Below, piece by piece: positions 11,419 through 21,318 of a stretch of 64,000 nt of DNA. The stretch's first letter is position 1. Each line of letters opens with the position of its first letter. The DNA is from Elephas maximus indicus (lineage: Eukaryota > Chordata > Mammalia > Proboscidea > Elephantidae). Under the pieces are notes generated by a model. The model was given only the letters and a program-made list of their open reading frames with translations, had not been told where the DNA came from and did not search any database. The translations under genes and the position numbers were made by a program. The DNA is taken from assembly GCF_024166365.1 (NCBI RefSeq), contig NC_064838.1:3179501-3243500 (forward strand). The letters run 5' to 3'.

Positions 11419-14041
11419 TTCCACCCGTGTCGTTGTTAGGTGCTGTCGAGTCCATTCTGATTCATAGCAACCCTATGTACAATGGAATAAAACACCGCAA
11501 TCTTTGTTATGCTCACAATCTTTGTTTATGCTTGAGCCCATTGTTACAGCCACTGTGTCAGTCCATCTCATCGAGGGTCTTCCTCTATTTCACTAGCCCT
11601 CTACTTTCCCAAGCATAATGTCCTTCTCCAGGTATCCATCCCTCCTGATAACATGTCCAAATTATGCATGTCTCTCCATCCTTGCTTCTAAGAGCATTCT
11701 GGCTGTACTTCTTCCAAGACAGGTTTTTTCGTTCTTTTGGAAGTCCGCGGTATATTCAATATTCTTCACCAACACCACAATTCAAAGGTATCAGTTATTC
11801 TTCGGTCTTCCTTAATCATTGTCTAACTTTCGCATCTATATGAGGCGATTGAAAACACCATGGCTTGGGTCAGGCACACCTTAGTCTTTAAGGTGACGTC
11901 TTTGCTTTTTTAACACTTTTGCAGCAGATTTGCCCAGTGGAAATTGTCTTTAGGTTTCTTAACTGCGGCTTCCATGGGTGTCGATGGTGGATCCAAGTAA
12001 AATGAAATCTTTGACAACTTCAATCTCTTCTCCATTTATCATGATGTTGCTCATTGGTCCAGTTGTGCGGATTTTTGTTTTCTTTATGTTGAGGTGTAAC
12101 CCATACTGAAGGCTATGGGCTTTGACCTTCATCAGTAAGTGCTCCAAGTCCTCTTCACTTTCAGGAAGCAAGGTTGCGTCATCTGCATGACGAAAGTTGT
12201 TAATGAATCTTCTTCCAATCCTGATGGCCTGTTCTTCATATAGTCCAGCTTATTGGATTATTTGCTCAGCATACAGATTGAATAAATATGGTGAAAGGGT
12301 ACAACCGCGACGCACACCTTTCCTGACTTTAAACCACACGGTATCCCCTTGTTCTGTTCGAATGACTGCCTCTTAATCTGTGTGTAAGGTCCTCATGGCC
12401 ACAGCTCAGTGCTCTGGAATTCCTATTTTTTGCAATATTATCCATAATTTGTTATCACCCACATAGTCAAATGCCTTTGCATAGTCCATAAAACACAGGA
12501 AACATCTTTCTGGTATTCTCTGCTTTCAGCCACGATCGATATGACATTAACAATGATATCTCTGGTTCCACGTCCTCTTCTGAATCCAGCTCCTGGTAGT
12601 TCCCTGTCGATATACTGCTGCAGCCTCTTTTGAATAATCTTCGGAAAAATTTTACTTGTGTTTGATATCAATGATATTGTTCAGTAATTTCCACATTTGA
12701 TTGGATCATCTTTCTTTGAAATAGGCACAAATATGGATCTCTTTCAGTCCATTGGCCAGGTAGCTGTCTTCCAAATTTCTCGGCATTGATGGCTGCATCC
12801 ATTTGTTGAAACATCTCAATTGGTATTCTGTCGATTTCTGGAGCCTTGTTTTTTACCAAAATGCTGTCAGGGCAGCTTAGACCTCTTCCTTCAGTATCAT
12901 CGGTTCCTGATCATATGCTGCCTCTTGAAATGGTTGAACATTGACCAATTCTTTTTGGTATAGTGACTCTGTGCATTCTTTCCATCTTCTTTTGATGCTT
13001 CCTGCCTCATTTAATATTTTCCCTGTAGAATCCTTGGATATTGCAGCTCAAGGCTAGAAGTTTTTCTTTAGTTCTTTCAGCTTGAGAAATGTTGAGTGTG
13101 TTCTTCCCTTTTGGTTTTCTGACTCCAGGTCTTTGCATATGTCATTACAATACTTTACTTCATCTTCTCAAGCTGCCCTTTGAAATCTTGTGTTCAGCTC
13201 TTTTACTTCATTTCTTCCAGTTGCTTTAGCGACCTGACATTTAAGAGCAAGTTTCAGAGTCTCTTCTGACAACCATTTTGATCTTTTCTTTCTTTCCTGT
13301 GTTTGTAGTGACCTCTTGCTTTCTTCATGTATGATGTCCATGATGTCATTCCACAACTCCTCTGGTCTTCAGTCATTAGTGCTCAACATGTCTAATCTAA
13401 TCTTGAGATGGTCTCTAAATTCAGGTGGGATATACTCGAGGTTGTACTTTGGCTCTCAGGGACCTGTTCTAATTTTCTTCAGCGTCAACTTGAACTTACA
13501 CATGAGCAATTGATGGTCTGTTCTGCAGTCAGCCACTGGCCTTGTTCTGACGATATTGAGCTTTTCCATCATCTCTTTCCACAGATGTAATTGATTTGAT
13601 CCCTGTGTATTCCATCTGGTGAGGTCCACATGTATAGTCACCATTATTGAAAAAAGGTATTTGCAATGGAGAAGTGGTTGGTCTTGTGAAATTCTATTGT
13701 GTGATCTCTGGCATCATTTCTATAACCAAGGCCTTATTTTCCAACTACCAATCCTGCCTTGTTTCCAACTGCAGCAATCCAATCACCAATAATTATCAAT
13801 GCATCCTGATTACATGTTTGATCAATTTCAGACTGCAGAAGTTGATAGAAGTGTTCATTTTCTTCATCTTTGGCCTTAGTGTTTGGTGCATACATTTGAA
13901 TTATAGTTGTATCAACTGGTCTTCCTTGTAGGTATATGAATATTATCCTACCGCTGACAGCGTTGTACTTCAGGACAGATCTTGAAATGTTCTTTTTGAT
14001 GAGGAATGCAATGTCATTCCTCTTCAATTTGTGATTCCCAG

Positions 14042-15793
14042 TGAGACCTGCAGTACCCCAGCCACGTTGAATAAACAAGGGGCCATGCCAATGGCTGAGG
14101 CTGCCATTTTCAGTAACATTGAGAGTTAACTCCCAGCATGGAAGCTATCCCCTTATTAAGCAAAACAGGAACTAACCTCTGCTTTAAGTATCCCGTTATT
14201 TAGGTATACTTCCCGTCCTGACTCAGTTAAAGAAAACAAGAGACTGGGGTCTTCAGTCCAGCTAAAACTGGTCTTGGACCAGCTCAGGGCCTCCTGAACT
14301 GCACAATACTGATGACCTTGCCCCTCAGAAAACTTATGGACATCAGAGGCTGAAAAACACACCTCCGTCTACACCCCAGACATGGAAAAAATGCCATCTT
14401 TGTAGCCCCCCTTTCAAACTGAACAGACATAGAAGACTGGATGCCCTCTCATGTCCAACCAATCAGCAAGCTGGCCCCACCCTGGGGTGCTCCTGGGGAC
14501 CCCAGACCTGATTTACTTTTATATAAACCCACAGTCCAGCTTCGTGAATTGTTTGCTCAGCATACAGATTGAATAGGTATGGTGAAAGGACACAACCCTG
14601 ATGCATATCTTTCCTGACTTTAAACCACTCAGTATCCACTTGTTCTGCCCAAACAACTGCCTCTTGATCTATGTACAGGTTCCTCATGAGCACAATTATG
14701 TGTTCTGGAATTCCCATTCTTTGCAATGTTATCCATAATTTGTTATGATCCACACAGTCGAACGCCTTTGCATAGCCAATAAAACACAGGTAAACATCCT
14801 TCTAGTAAGAAGAAGAATGGGGTATCAGGACTGGAGGAAAACTCATTAACAACCTGCGTTATGCAGATGACACGACCTTGCTTGCTAAAAGTGAGGAGGA
14901 CTTGAAGCACTTAGTAATGAAGATCAAAGACCACAGCCTTCAGTATGGACTGCACCTCAACATAAAGAAAACAAAAATCCTCACAACTGGACCAATGAGC
15001 AACATCATTATAAACGGAGAAAAGATTGAAGTTGTCAAAGATTTCATTTTACTTGGATGCACAATCAACAGCCATGGAAGCAGCAGTCAAGGAATCAAAA
15101 GAAAGCATTGCATTGGGCAAATCTTCTGCAAAGGACCTGTTTAAAGTGTTGAAAAGCAAAGATGTTACCTTAAAGACTAAGGTGCTCCTGACCCAAGCCA
15201 TGGTATTTTCAATCGCATCATATGCATGTGGAAGCTGGACAATTAATAAGGAAGACCGAAGAAGAACTGATACCTTTGAATGGTGGTGTTGGCGAAGAAT
15301 ATTGAATATACCATGGACTGCCAAAAGAATGAACGAATCTGTCTTGGAAGAAGTAGAACCAGAATGCTCCTTACAAACAAGGGTTGCAAAACTGTGTCTT
15401 ACATACTTTGGACATGTCAGGAGGGATCAGTCCCTGGAGAAGGACATCATGCTTGGCAAAGTACCAGTCAACAGAAAAGAGGAAGGCTCTCAACGAGGTG
15501 GATTGACACTGGCTGCAACAATGGGCCCAAGCATAACAAGGATTGTAAAGATGGTGCAGGACCTGGCAGTGTTTCCCTCTGTTGTGCATAGGGTTGCTAT
15601 GAGTTGGAACCAACTCAGTGGCACCTAACAACAACATATAAACCCCTTGGGCTATTGTTCTGAGATACACCTTGGTGAACTGAGTCCCAGTGTTCTCCTT
15701 TACTTGGCCAACTAAATAAAGCTTCTTCTTTGCTTTCATCCACTGTGTTGTTTTCACAGCCTCACGGAGCAGACCTTGGAGTGTCAGGTTACA
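14042..15793 (+). mobile_element. ERV1-like solo LTR split by a later RTE
   Basis: The element begins TGAGACC at 14042 and ends GGTTACA at 15793. It is flanked by CCAG (14038-14041) and CCGG (15794-15797), a 4-bp duplication with one CpG-to-CpA change, as expected for a gammaretrovirus-like integrase. A TATA-like TTTATATAAACC lies at the split point, and ACTAAATAAAGC at about 15711 is a plausible polyadenylation signal. Without the inserted RTE the LTR is about 640 bp. It lies inside the RTE at 11427-16303, whose sequence resumes exactly at CCGGCATAGTAG. No internal retroviral sequence is present, so it is a solo LTR. Confidence 0.78.
14531..15635 (+). mobile_element. RTE-type LINE insertion with 5' inversion
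   Basis: Bases 14531 to about 14804 are RTE reverse-transcriptase sequence on the minus strand (NKLWITLQRMGIPEHI). From about 14807 to 15635 the sequence is the downstream RTE part on the plus strand (LNIKKTKILTTGPMSN; SCGSWTINKEDRRR-like), ending at GGCACCTAACAACAAC. The two halves meet almost without overlap in RTE coordinates: GAAGCTGGACTGT ends one and GAAGAAGAATGG begins the other. A 10-bp duplication, ATATAAACCC, occurs at 14521-14530 and 15636-15645. This is the layout of twin priming during target-primed reverse transcription. An open frame of 200 codons (15026-15628) is the RTE C-terminal region, not a host gene. Confidence 0.85.
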
Positions 15794-16303
15794 CCGGCAT
15801 AGTAGATCATTTGATCTTCTGATTCAAAATGGCCAATACCAGTCCATTTCAGCTCACTAATGCCTAGGATATTGGTGTTTATGCCTTCCATCTCATTTTT
15901 GACAATTTCCAGTTTTCCTAGATTCATATTTTGTACATTCCACATTCTGATTATTAATGGATACTTGCAGCTGTTTCTTCTCATTTTGAGCCATGCTACA
16001 TCAGCAAATGAAGGTCCTGAAAGTTTGACTCCATCCACAGCATTAAGGTCGACTCTACTTTGAGGAGGCAGCTCTTCCCCAGTCATATTTCGAATGCCTT
16101 CCAATCTGAGGGGCTCATCTTTGGGCACTATAATGTTCTGCTGCTATTCATAAGGTTTGCACTGGTTATTTCTTTTCAGAAGTAGACTGCCAGATCCTTC
16201 CTCCTAGTGTCTTGGTCTGGAAGCTCAGCAGAAACCTGTTCACCACGGGTAATCCCGCCGGTATTTGGATATCGGTGGCATAGCTTCCAGCATCACTTGG
16301 AGG

Positions 16304-18057
16304 TTCCACCCTGTGGCCCCCCCAAAATTCATGGCCTTGGCTCATGTAAAACACATTCACTCTATCATATTATAGCAAAAGTCTTAAATCAACTCCAAGT
16401 CTAAAATTCAAAAAATGCTCTTCGTCTGTGAAATCTAGAATACGAGTTATCTGCTTCCAAATTACAAGGATGGAACAGGCACAAGTGTAAACTGATGAGC
16501 GTGGATCTTGCCCAGTCCGACTCCTCCAGTCAGTTGAGAGGCACCAGTTCTTTGAGAAAGAGGAAATAGACTTTTTTGAAAGCTGGTCAAGCAAGGAGCT
16601 CAGAGACTAAGTCTCAAATCAAGTTCCCTAAAGTTGGGGATTCTAGGGCAGTTACAGGGTTTGGGATAGGAAATTTATGCATAATTCATGAAGTTTCCGG
16701 GAATAGGCAGGCAATTCCACGAACAAATAAAACATGTATGGGGATGTAGTAGGGTGTTCAATATGGTGACTAGGGGGCATGTGTTTTTTGGGGGGTACAA
16801 TGCATGAAATTTATCTAAGGACGACTTCATGGCTTATTGCTTATATCCAAATGGAGGGGCAGCCGGTTAGTGAAGTGGCCTTGAGCAGAGGAGCAGTAAG
16901 GTGGCCTTGGGCTGCTACACAGAATGCCTATCAGAAACTCACCGACCTTGGGTGTGACGAGAGGAGGGGGAACAGTTTAACCCTCTCCGTCACATTCCAG
17001 GAGGGAAACTAGTTTAACCCTGTTGGTTACATAAGGTAGATATTTCCATTACAAATCGAAGGGATAACAGGCACCAAGCCAGGAAGCAGAATACATTACA
17101 TTAGGTCTCAAGGCTTGAAAATAATCCTATGTTCTCCGAGACCATTTAGGTAATGGTCTGGCCCTCCGGTCTCTGGGTGTTGGCCACACTGCCGGGAATC
17201 TGGGTGGAGGCTCCTCTGCCCTGGCCTTCAGTTTTGTCTTCCAGGGCCACTGGAGTGGTAACTCTGCTCCCTCAGCTTTGGGCGACTCCATTCTTCTAGT
17301 CCATCTGAATGGTGACTCTGCCCACTCTGCCCTGGCAGGCTCCATTCTTCTACCCTTGGGCCTCAGCTTTGGGCAGTGGATCTGGCCCCATGAAACTCCA
17401 GAGGCCGTGGATCTACCTTTTGAGACCCCAGATGTCGTGGCCATACCCCTTGGGACTGAGGCAGCTCTGCTTCCTGTGTTACTTGTCTCTTCAGTGTCTG
17501 CTTCCTGGTTCCTTGGCATCTCTGCCCCTTGGGCCTCTCTGCCCTCCTCTGCCCTGCTTGGGGGCAAGTGTTCCAAAGCTCATTAGCTCCACTGATAAGT
17601 GTTTGGATACAGCTCACTCCGACAGTAAACTTCAGCCAGAGGGCACTCAGCTCTCTTGCTCTGTGGGTTGGCAAGCCTAGTTCCACCGATAAGTGCTTGG
17701 AGGCACCCCATTTCACCAGGAATCCTCCTGCACAAAGGCACTCAGCTCTCTCGATCCATGGGTCAGCGCCTGTGCTGTCTCTTGCTGGTCTCCTGGTTTT
17801 ACTGCTGCCATTTTTCTGCTGCTGCTTATTGCCATCTGTGCTGTCTCCAGTGTAACAGCTCTCCTCAAGTCCTCATGAGTCCTCTCCAGAATTGTATTTG
17901 ATGTCCATAATTCCATCAACAATCTCTTCAACCAGTCTAGGCTTTTACTATCAGGCACTTTAAAACTCTTCCAGCCTCTACCCATTCACAGTTTCAAAAC
18001 AGCTTCTGTATTTTAGGTATTGGTTAGAGCAGCAGCCCATCTCTCGGTACCAAATTC
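16304..18057 (-). mobile_element. MaLR provirus internal region
   Basis: The left part (CACCCTGTGGCCCCCCCAAA, AAGTCTTAAATCAACTCC) and right part (AGCCCATCTCTCGGTACC directly before the LTR) follow the antisense order of MaLR internal sequences. A GC-rich middle (17150-17880) encodes overlapping open frames on both strands, none recognisable. Bases about 16600-17130 are less certain and may contain another insertion that I cannot name. Confidence 0.6.
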
Positions 18058-18691
18058 TGTCTTATTATCTAGTGCTGCTATAACAGAAATACCATAAGTA
18101 GACTGCTTTAATGAGCGGAATTTTATTATCTCACAGTCTAGGAGGCTAGAAGTCTGAATTCAGGGAGCCAGCTCCAGGGAAAGACTTCCTTTCTCTGTCA
18201 GCTCTGGGGAAAGGTCCTTGTCTTCAATCTTCCCCTGGTCTAGGAGCTTCTCAGCACAGGGACGCGAGGTCCAAAGGACACACCCCCCTCCTGGTTCTTC
18301 ATTCTTGGTAGTATGAGGTACCCCGTCTCTCTGCTCGCCCTGTCTTTTATATCTCACAAAGATCGACTCAAAATACAACCTAATCTTGTAGATTGAGCCC
18401 TGCCTCATTAACATAATTGCCTCTAATCCCATCTCATTAACATCATAGAGGTAGGGCATGGCTGCTAATCAAGAGGTTGGCAGTTCAAATCCACCAGGTG
18501 CTCCTTGGAAACCCTATGGAGCAGTTCTACTCTGTCCTATAGAGTCACTATGAGTCAGAATTGACTCGACGGCAGTGGGTTTGAAGGAAAATCATATCAG
18601 ATGACAAAATGGTGGGAATCACAGAATACTGGGAATCATGGCCTAGCCAAGTTGACAGAGATTTTTTGGGGACACAATTCAATCCATAACA
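18058..18691 (-). mobile_element. 5' LTR of the MaLR-type provirus, with an AfroSINE inside
   Basis: It starts TGTCTTATTATCTAGTGCTG and ends CAATTCAATCCATAACA as plus-strand text. It matches 10896-11418 over the CAGTCTAGGAGGCTAGAAGT, TTCCCCTGGTCTAGGAGCTT and CATGGCCTAGCCAAGTTGAC blocks. The copy is interrupted at 18455-18583 by a 5'-truncated AfroSINE. Confidence 0.78.
18455..18583 (+). mobile_element. AfroSINE, 5'-truncated
   Basis: It starts inside the tRNA-like head (GGCTGCTAATCAAGAGGTTGG), continues with TTCAAATCCACCAGGTGCTC, and ends with GAATTGACTCGACGGCAGTG. It is inserted in the 5' LTR of the MaLR provirus. Confidence 0.82.
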
Positions 18692-18696
18692 GATGC

Positions 18697-19082
18697 TTAG
18701 AAAGCATCATAAGGGCTGGAGGAAAAGCTTCTAGGAATGACTCACAGATCACTGCAGAATGATCTGGCAGGACACTTCTACCTCTGGGCCCCCACTGAAA
18801 CTACCTAGTTGAAGAATGCATTGCCAAAGTGAGGTCTAGGGATTAGGAGGGCGGACTCAGGAAACTGCAGCCAGCATACCCTGTCAAGTAAACTGGAGAA
18901 TGGACACACTGGGCCTGCTGTAGAAAATTCCTACATCTCCATGACTGTGATGCCAACAGCACAGCAGCCAAAAGGGGTCAGAGGTGGTCTGCACTTCAAT
19001 CTCACTTCCCAAATTCACATATCTAAGTAGCAGAACTTAGTGACTATGTCCAGAGCCCTAACTCCAGATGCTCTGGAGTCTC
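18697..19082. other. Intergenic stretch, no feature recognised
   Basis: Nothing recognisable beyond the GATGC duplication at its left edge. Confidence 0.35.
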
Positions 19083-19275
19083 GGGTAGTACCAATCGGTA
19101 AGGTGCTCAGCTGCTAACCTAAAGTTTAGAGGTCCAAGTCCACCCTAACCTACTTCAGAAGAAAAGCCTGATGATCTACTTCTGAAAAACCAGCCACTGA
19201 AAACCCTGTGGAGCGCAGTTCAACCCTGACACGCAAGGGGCCACATGGCCTCAACTTGATGGCAAGAGGTGGTGA
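19083..19275 (+). mobile_element. AfroSINE, diverged
   Basis: The head is GGGTAGTACCAATCGGTAAG, followed by GGTGCTCAGCTGCTAACC, CAGAAGAAAAGCCTGATGAT and AACCAGCCACTGAAAACCC. The tail is diverged (CTCAACTTGATGGCAAG). It is the long subtype. Confidence 0.75.
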
Positions 19276-21318
19276 GCTGCAATGGAGTCTGAGGAACGTG
19301 GGCTTTAGTGCTCCTGCTTCTGCAGGACATGAAGGCACACTTGAGGGGGTGGGAAGGAGCTTGAGCTGTGGTTCCTCAGAAGTAGGTGTCCACTGCCCCC
19401 TATTCCAGGGACTCTGTCACTGTGCTGCTTTAGCTCTGTGTCTACCTCTACTTATCCAGCTGCTCCTGACTAATCCTGTGTGCACTGTCCTTTCCCATGG
19501 CTTCTGCATACTGCCTTCATTCAATGTCCCTCTGCTTCTGTCACTCGACCATGTGTCCCTTTCTTCTATCCCATATCCAGAGAGAACATCTAATTAACTC
19601 TGTTAGACACCAACACTTCTGGATGCCACTGTGGCATGGAGCTCCTAGTCCAGGCTACCTGTCAGCCAGCCTGTAACTAGATGCTTTGGGCCAGTCTTCC
19701 ATCCCTGGTCCAGTCAGGTGAGGCCAGGGTAGCACGGCCATAGGACACAAGTCATGCTCCCCAGTGCATAAGGAACACCTGAGAGGGGATGTGAGTGTAG
19801 GGGACACTGAGATTCTCCACGTGGGCAGTGTATCTGACAGGCACCTTGCATGGTTGGTTCAGTGCAGAGGAGTTGGAAAGAGGTGAGGAACATTAAGAAA
19901 TATTAAGATCCTTGACCACAAATAAGCCAGGCTGATTTTTAAGGTGATCCCTTATAATAAAAACCAAGGGGATGCTGGGGAAAACCATTATATTCATAAT
20001 AATTTCTACTCTATATGACTAAAGTTTCCAAAACATTTTGATATGATTTCAACAAAACCCCTTGGAAACAGGCAGAAGTATCAGACAGATGGGGCAGTGC
20101 TAAGTGAAAGGCCAGTTCTGAGAGACAGTCGCTATTAGGTTGCCTTGATCAGCAGCAACTGAAACGTAATGCCACCAGTTGTTACTTCAAGTGTAATTAA
20201 AACCAAAAAAGTCATGCAGCCATCTCCATTGGTAATAAGCCACATTTTCCCAAAGATGTGGCACAATAAAGGCTCTCATCTGGTTTACTGTTAAAACAGG
20301 AGTATTTGGAATCTCAGCTGTTTGCTGTTCTGGATCTTGCCAGATGGAGCAAAATTCCCGCCAGCAGCACAGGAAAACTTCATAAACATGATTTGCTAAA
20401 AATGATTTACAATTCATAAATCAAAAGGATAGAAGGGAACTAAAAATGGAATACAAACAGAAACAAATGAAGCTATTTCTATTTCAAATGAACAATGTAA
20501 CTACATGGAAGGGGAACGTAATAGCTAACACAAATAACTTTGAACACATTACTTTGACTCTTATTCTTATTGCCAATACAAAAAGAATTGCAAAGAAATC
20601 TTCAACTGGTTATGCTTGTCTTTCACAGTTGTATGGTTAGCAATTCTAAAACTATTTTCTGTGTATTATTGGACTGAGCAAATAAGTAAATGCATTTATC
20701 ATGCTTAGAGACACATTTCTCATTGTTAGAGAAAGGAGATAAAAACTGAAAGTGGAAGGCTATCGACAGTCTTACATGCTGGATTGAAATCGGAGTTATC
20801 AGTATGAACTCCTGGTATTTTAATATGTAGATGTACGTGTGTATGTATGCACATGAATGAGTTATATGATACATACATACACACCATTTTTCCCTTCTTC
20901 TGTCCACAGAAGAGGTCTAGAAGGAATGGCACCCCAATAACAGTGCATCTAAAGTTCATTTCTTGGTTTCAAAATACTATTCCCTACTGAAAGGAACCAA
21001 GGCTCTTTAGAGAAATGGCTATTTCAAGAGCTAGGGCAGAGGAAGTACAAGGTGAGTCTGAACTGTCTGGTGCCAGAGGTATGAAATACTGAAAAATGTT
21101 GGGGACATGTGAAAAGTCTAGAGGAGCCAACTTAAAGGGGCCCCCACTGGCCACATCTGGCACAATTTGAGCATAAAAATAAACACAGCGATAGATTACA
21201 ACCTATTAAACAGGAATCCACGAGTCCATATTGATGATAAGTCGATAAATGTGTGAGGAGGAAAAGTTTCTTTTTACTGTAGCATGCTAACCAATAAATC
21301 CATCACTCATCTGTCAGC
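19276..21318. other. Repeat-poor intergenic DNA with a candidate conserved element
   Basis: No named repeat or exon is recognised. Bases 20160-20420 stand out as repeat-free, low in CpG and rich in compact motifs (CAGCTG E-box, CATAAACATG, GATTTGCTAAAAATG), the look of conserved noncoding DNA. Bases 20815-20885 hold a short CATACA/TATG-rich simple-sequence patch. Confidence 0.3.

Larger units (their letters stand above)
11427..16303 (-). mobile_element. RTE-type LINE, near full length, interrupted
   Basis: The 3' end lies at the left (GTTGTTAGGTGCTGTCGAGT) and the 5' UTR at the right (AGCTTCCAGCATCACTTGG). Translated fragments on the minus strand show an apurinic-type endonuclease (LNAVDGVKLSGP upstream; IGDWIAAVGNKAG at about 13750-13800) and a reverse transcriptase (ERDPYLCLFQRKMIQ; LNIKKTKIRTTGPMSNIMIN). 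Stops and frameshifts break both. The insertion is bounded by TTCCACCC at 11419-11426 and 16304-16311, an 8-bp duplication inside the MaLR internal region. An ERV1-like LTR splits it at 14042-15793. Removing nested inserts leaves about 3.1 kb, close to the length of the other large RTE copy here. Confidence 0.85.
10891..18696 (-). mobile_element. MaLR-type provirus with nested insertions, flanked by GATGC duplications
   Basis: Two related LTRs in the same minus orientation (10896-11418 and 18058-18691) bound the block. The five bases outside them are identical: GATGC at 10891-10895 and GATGC at 18692-18696. This 5-bp duplication shows that one integration event produced both LTRs. The internal region follows the antisense layout of MaLR elements: TTCCACCC just inside the 3' LTR, and CTCGGTACCAAATTC just inside the 5' LTR. 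The provirus should be a few kilobases long but is stretched to 7.8 kb by later insertions: RTE at 11427-16303, an ERV1-like LTR inside that, a second RTE inside the LTR, and an AfroSINE in the 5' LTR. No intact retroviral gene is visible. Confidence 0.82.

Noticed and set aside
15026..15628. A 200-codon open frame that could look like a host gene
   Set aside because: The translation (RMNESVLEEVEPECSLQTR and neighbours) is the C-terminal region of the RTE polyprotein. It is part of the insertion bounded by ATATAAACCC duplications.
17127..17901. Overlapping open frames of 80-150 codons on both strands
   Set aside because: They lie in the GC-rich middle of the MaLR internal region, which is decayed. 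The peptides are repetitive and match nothing I recognise.
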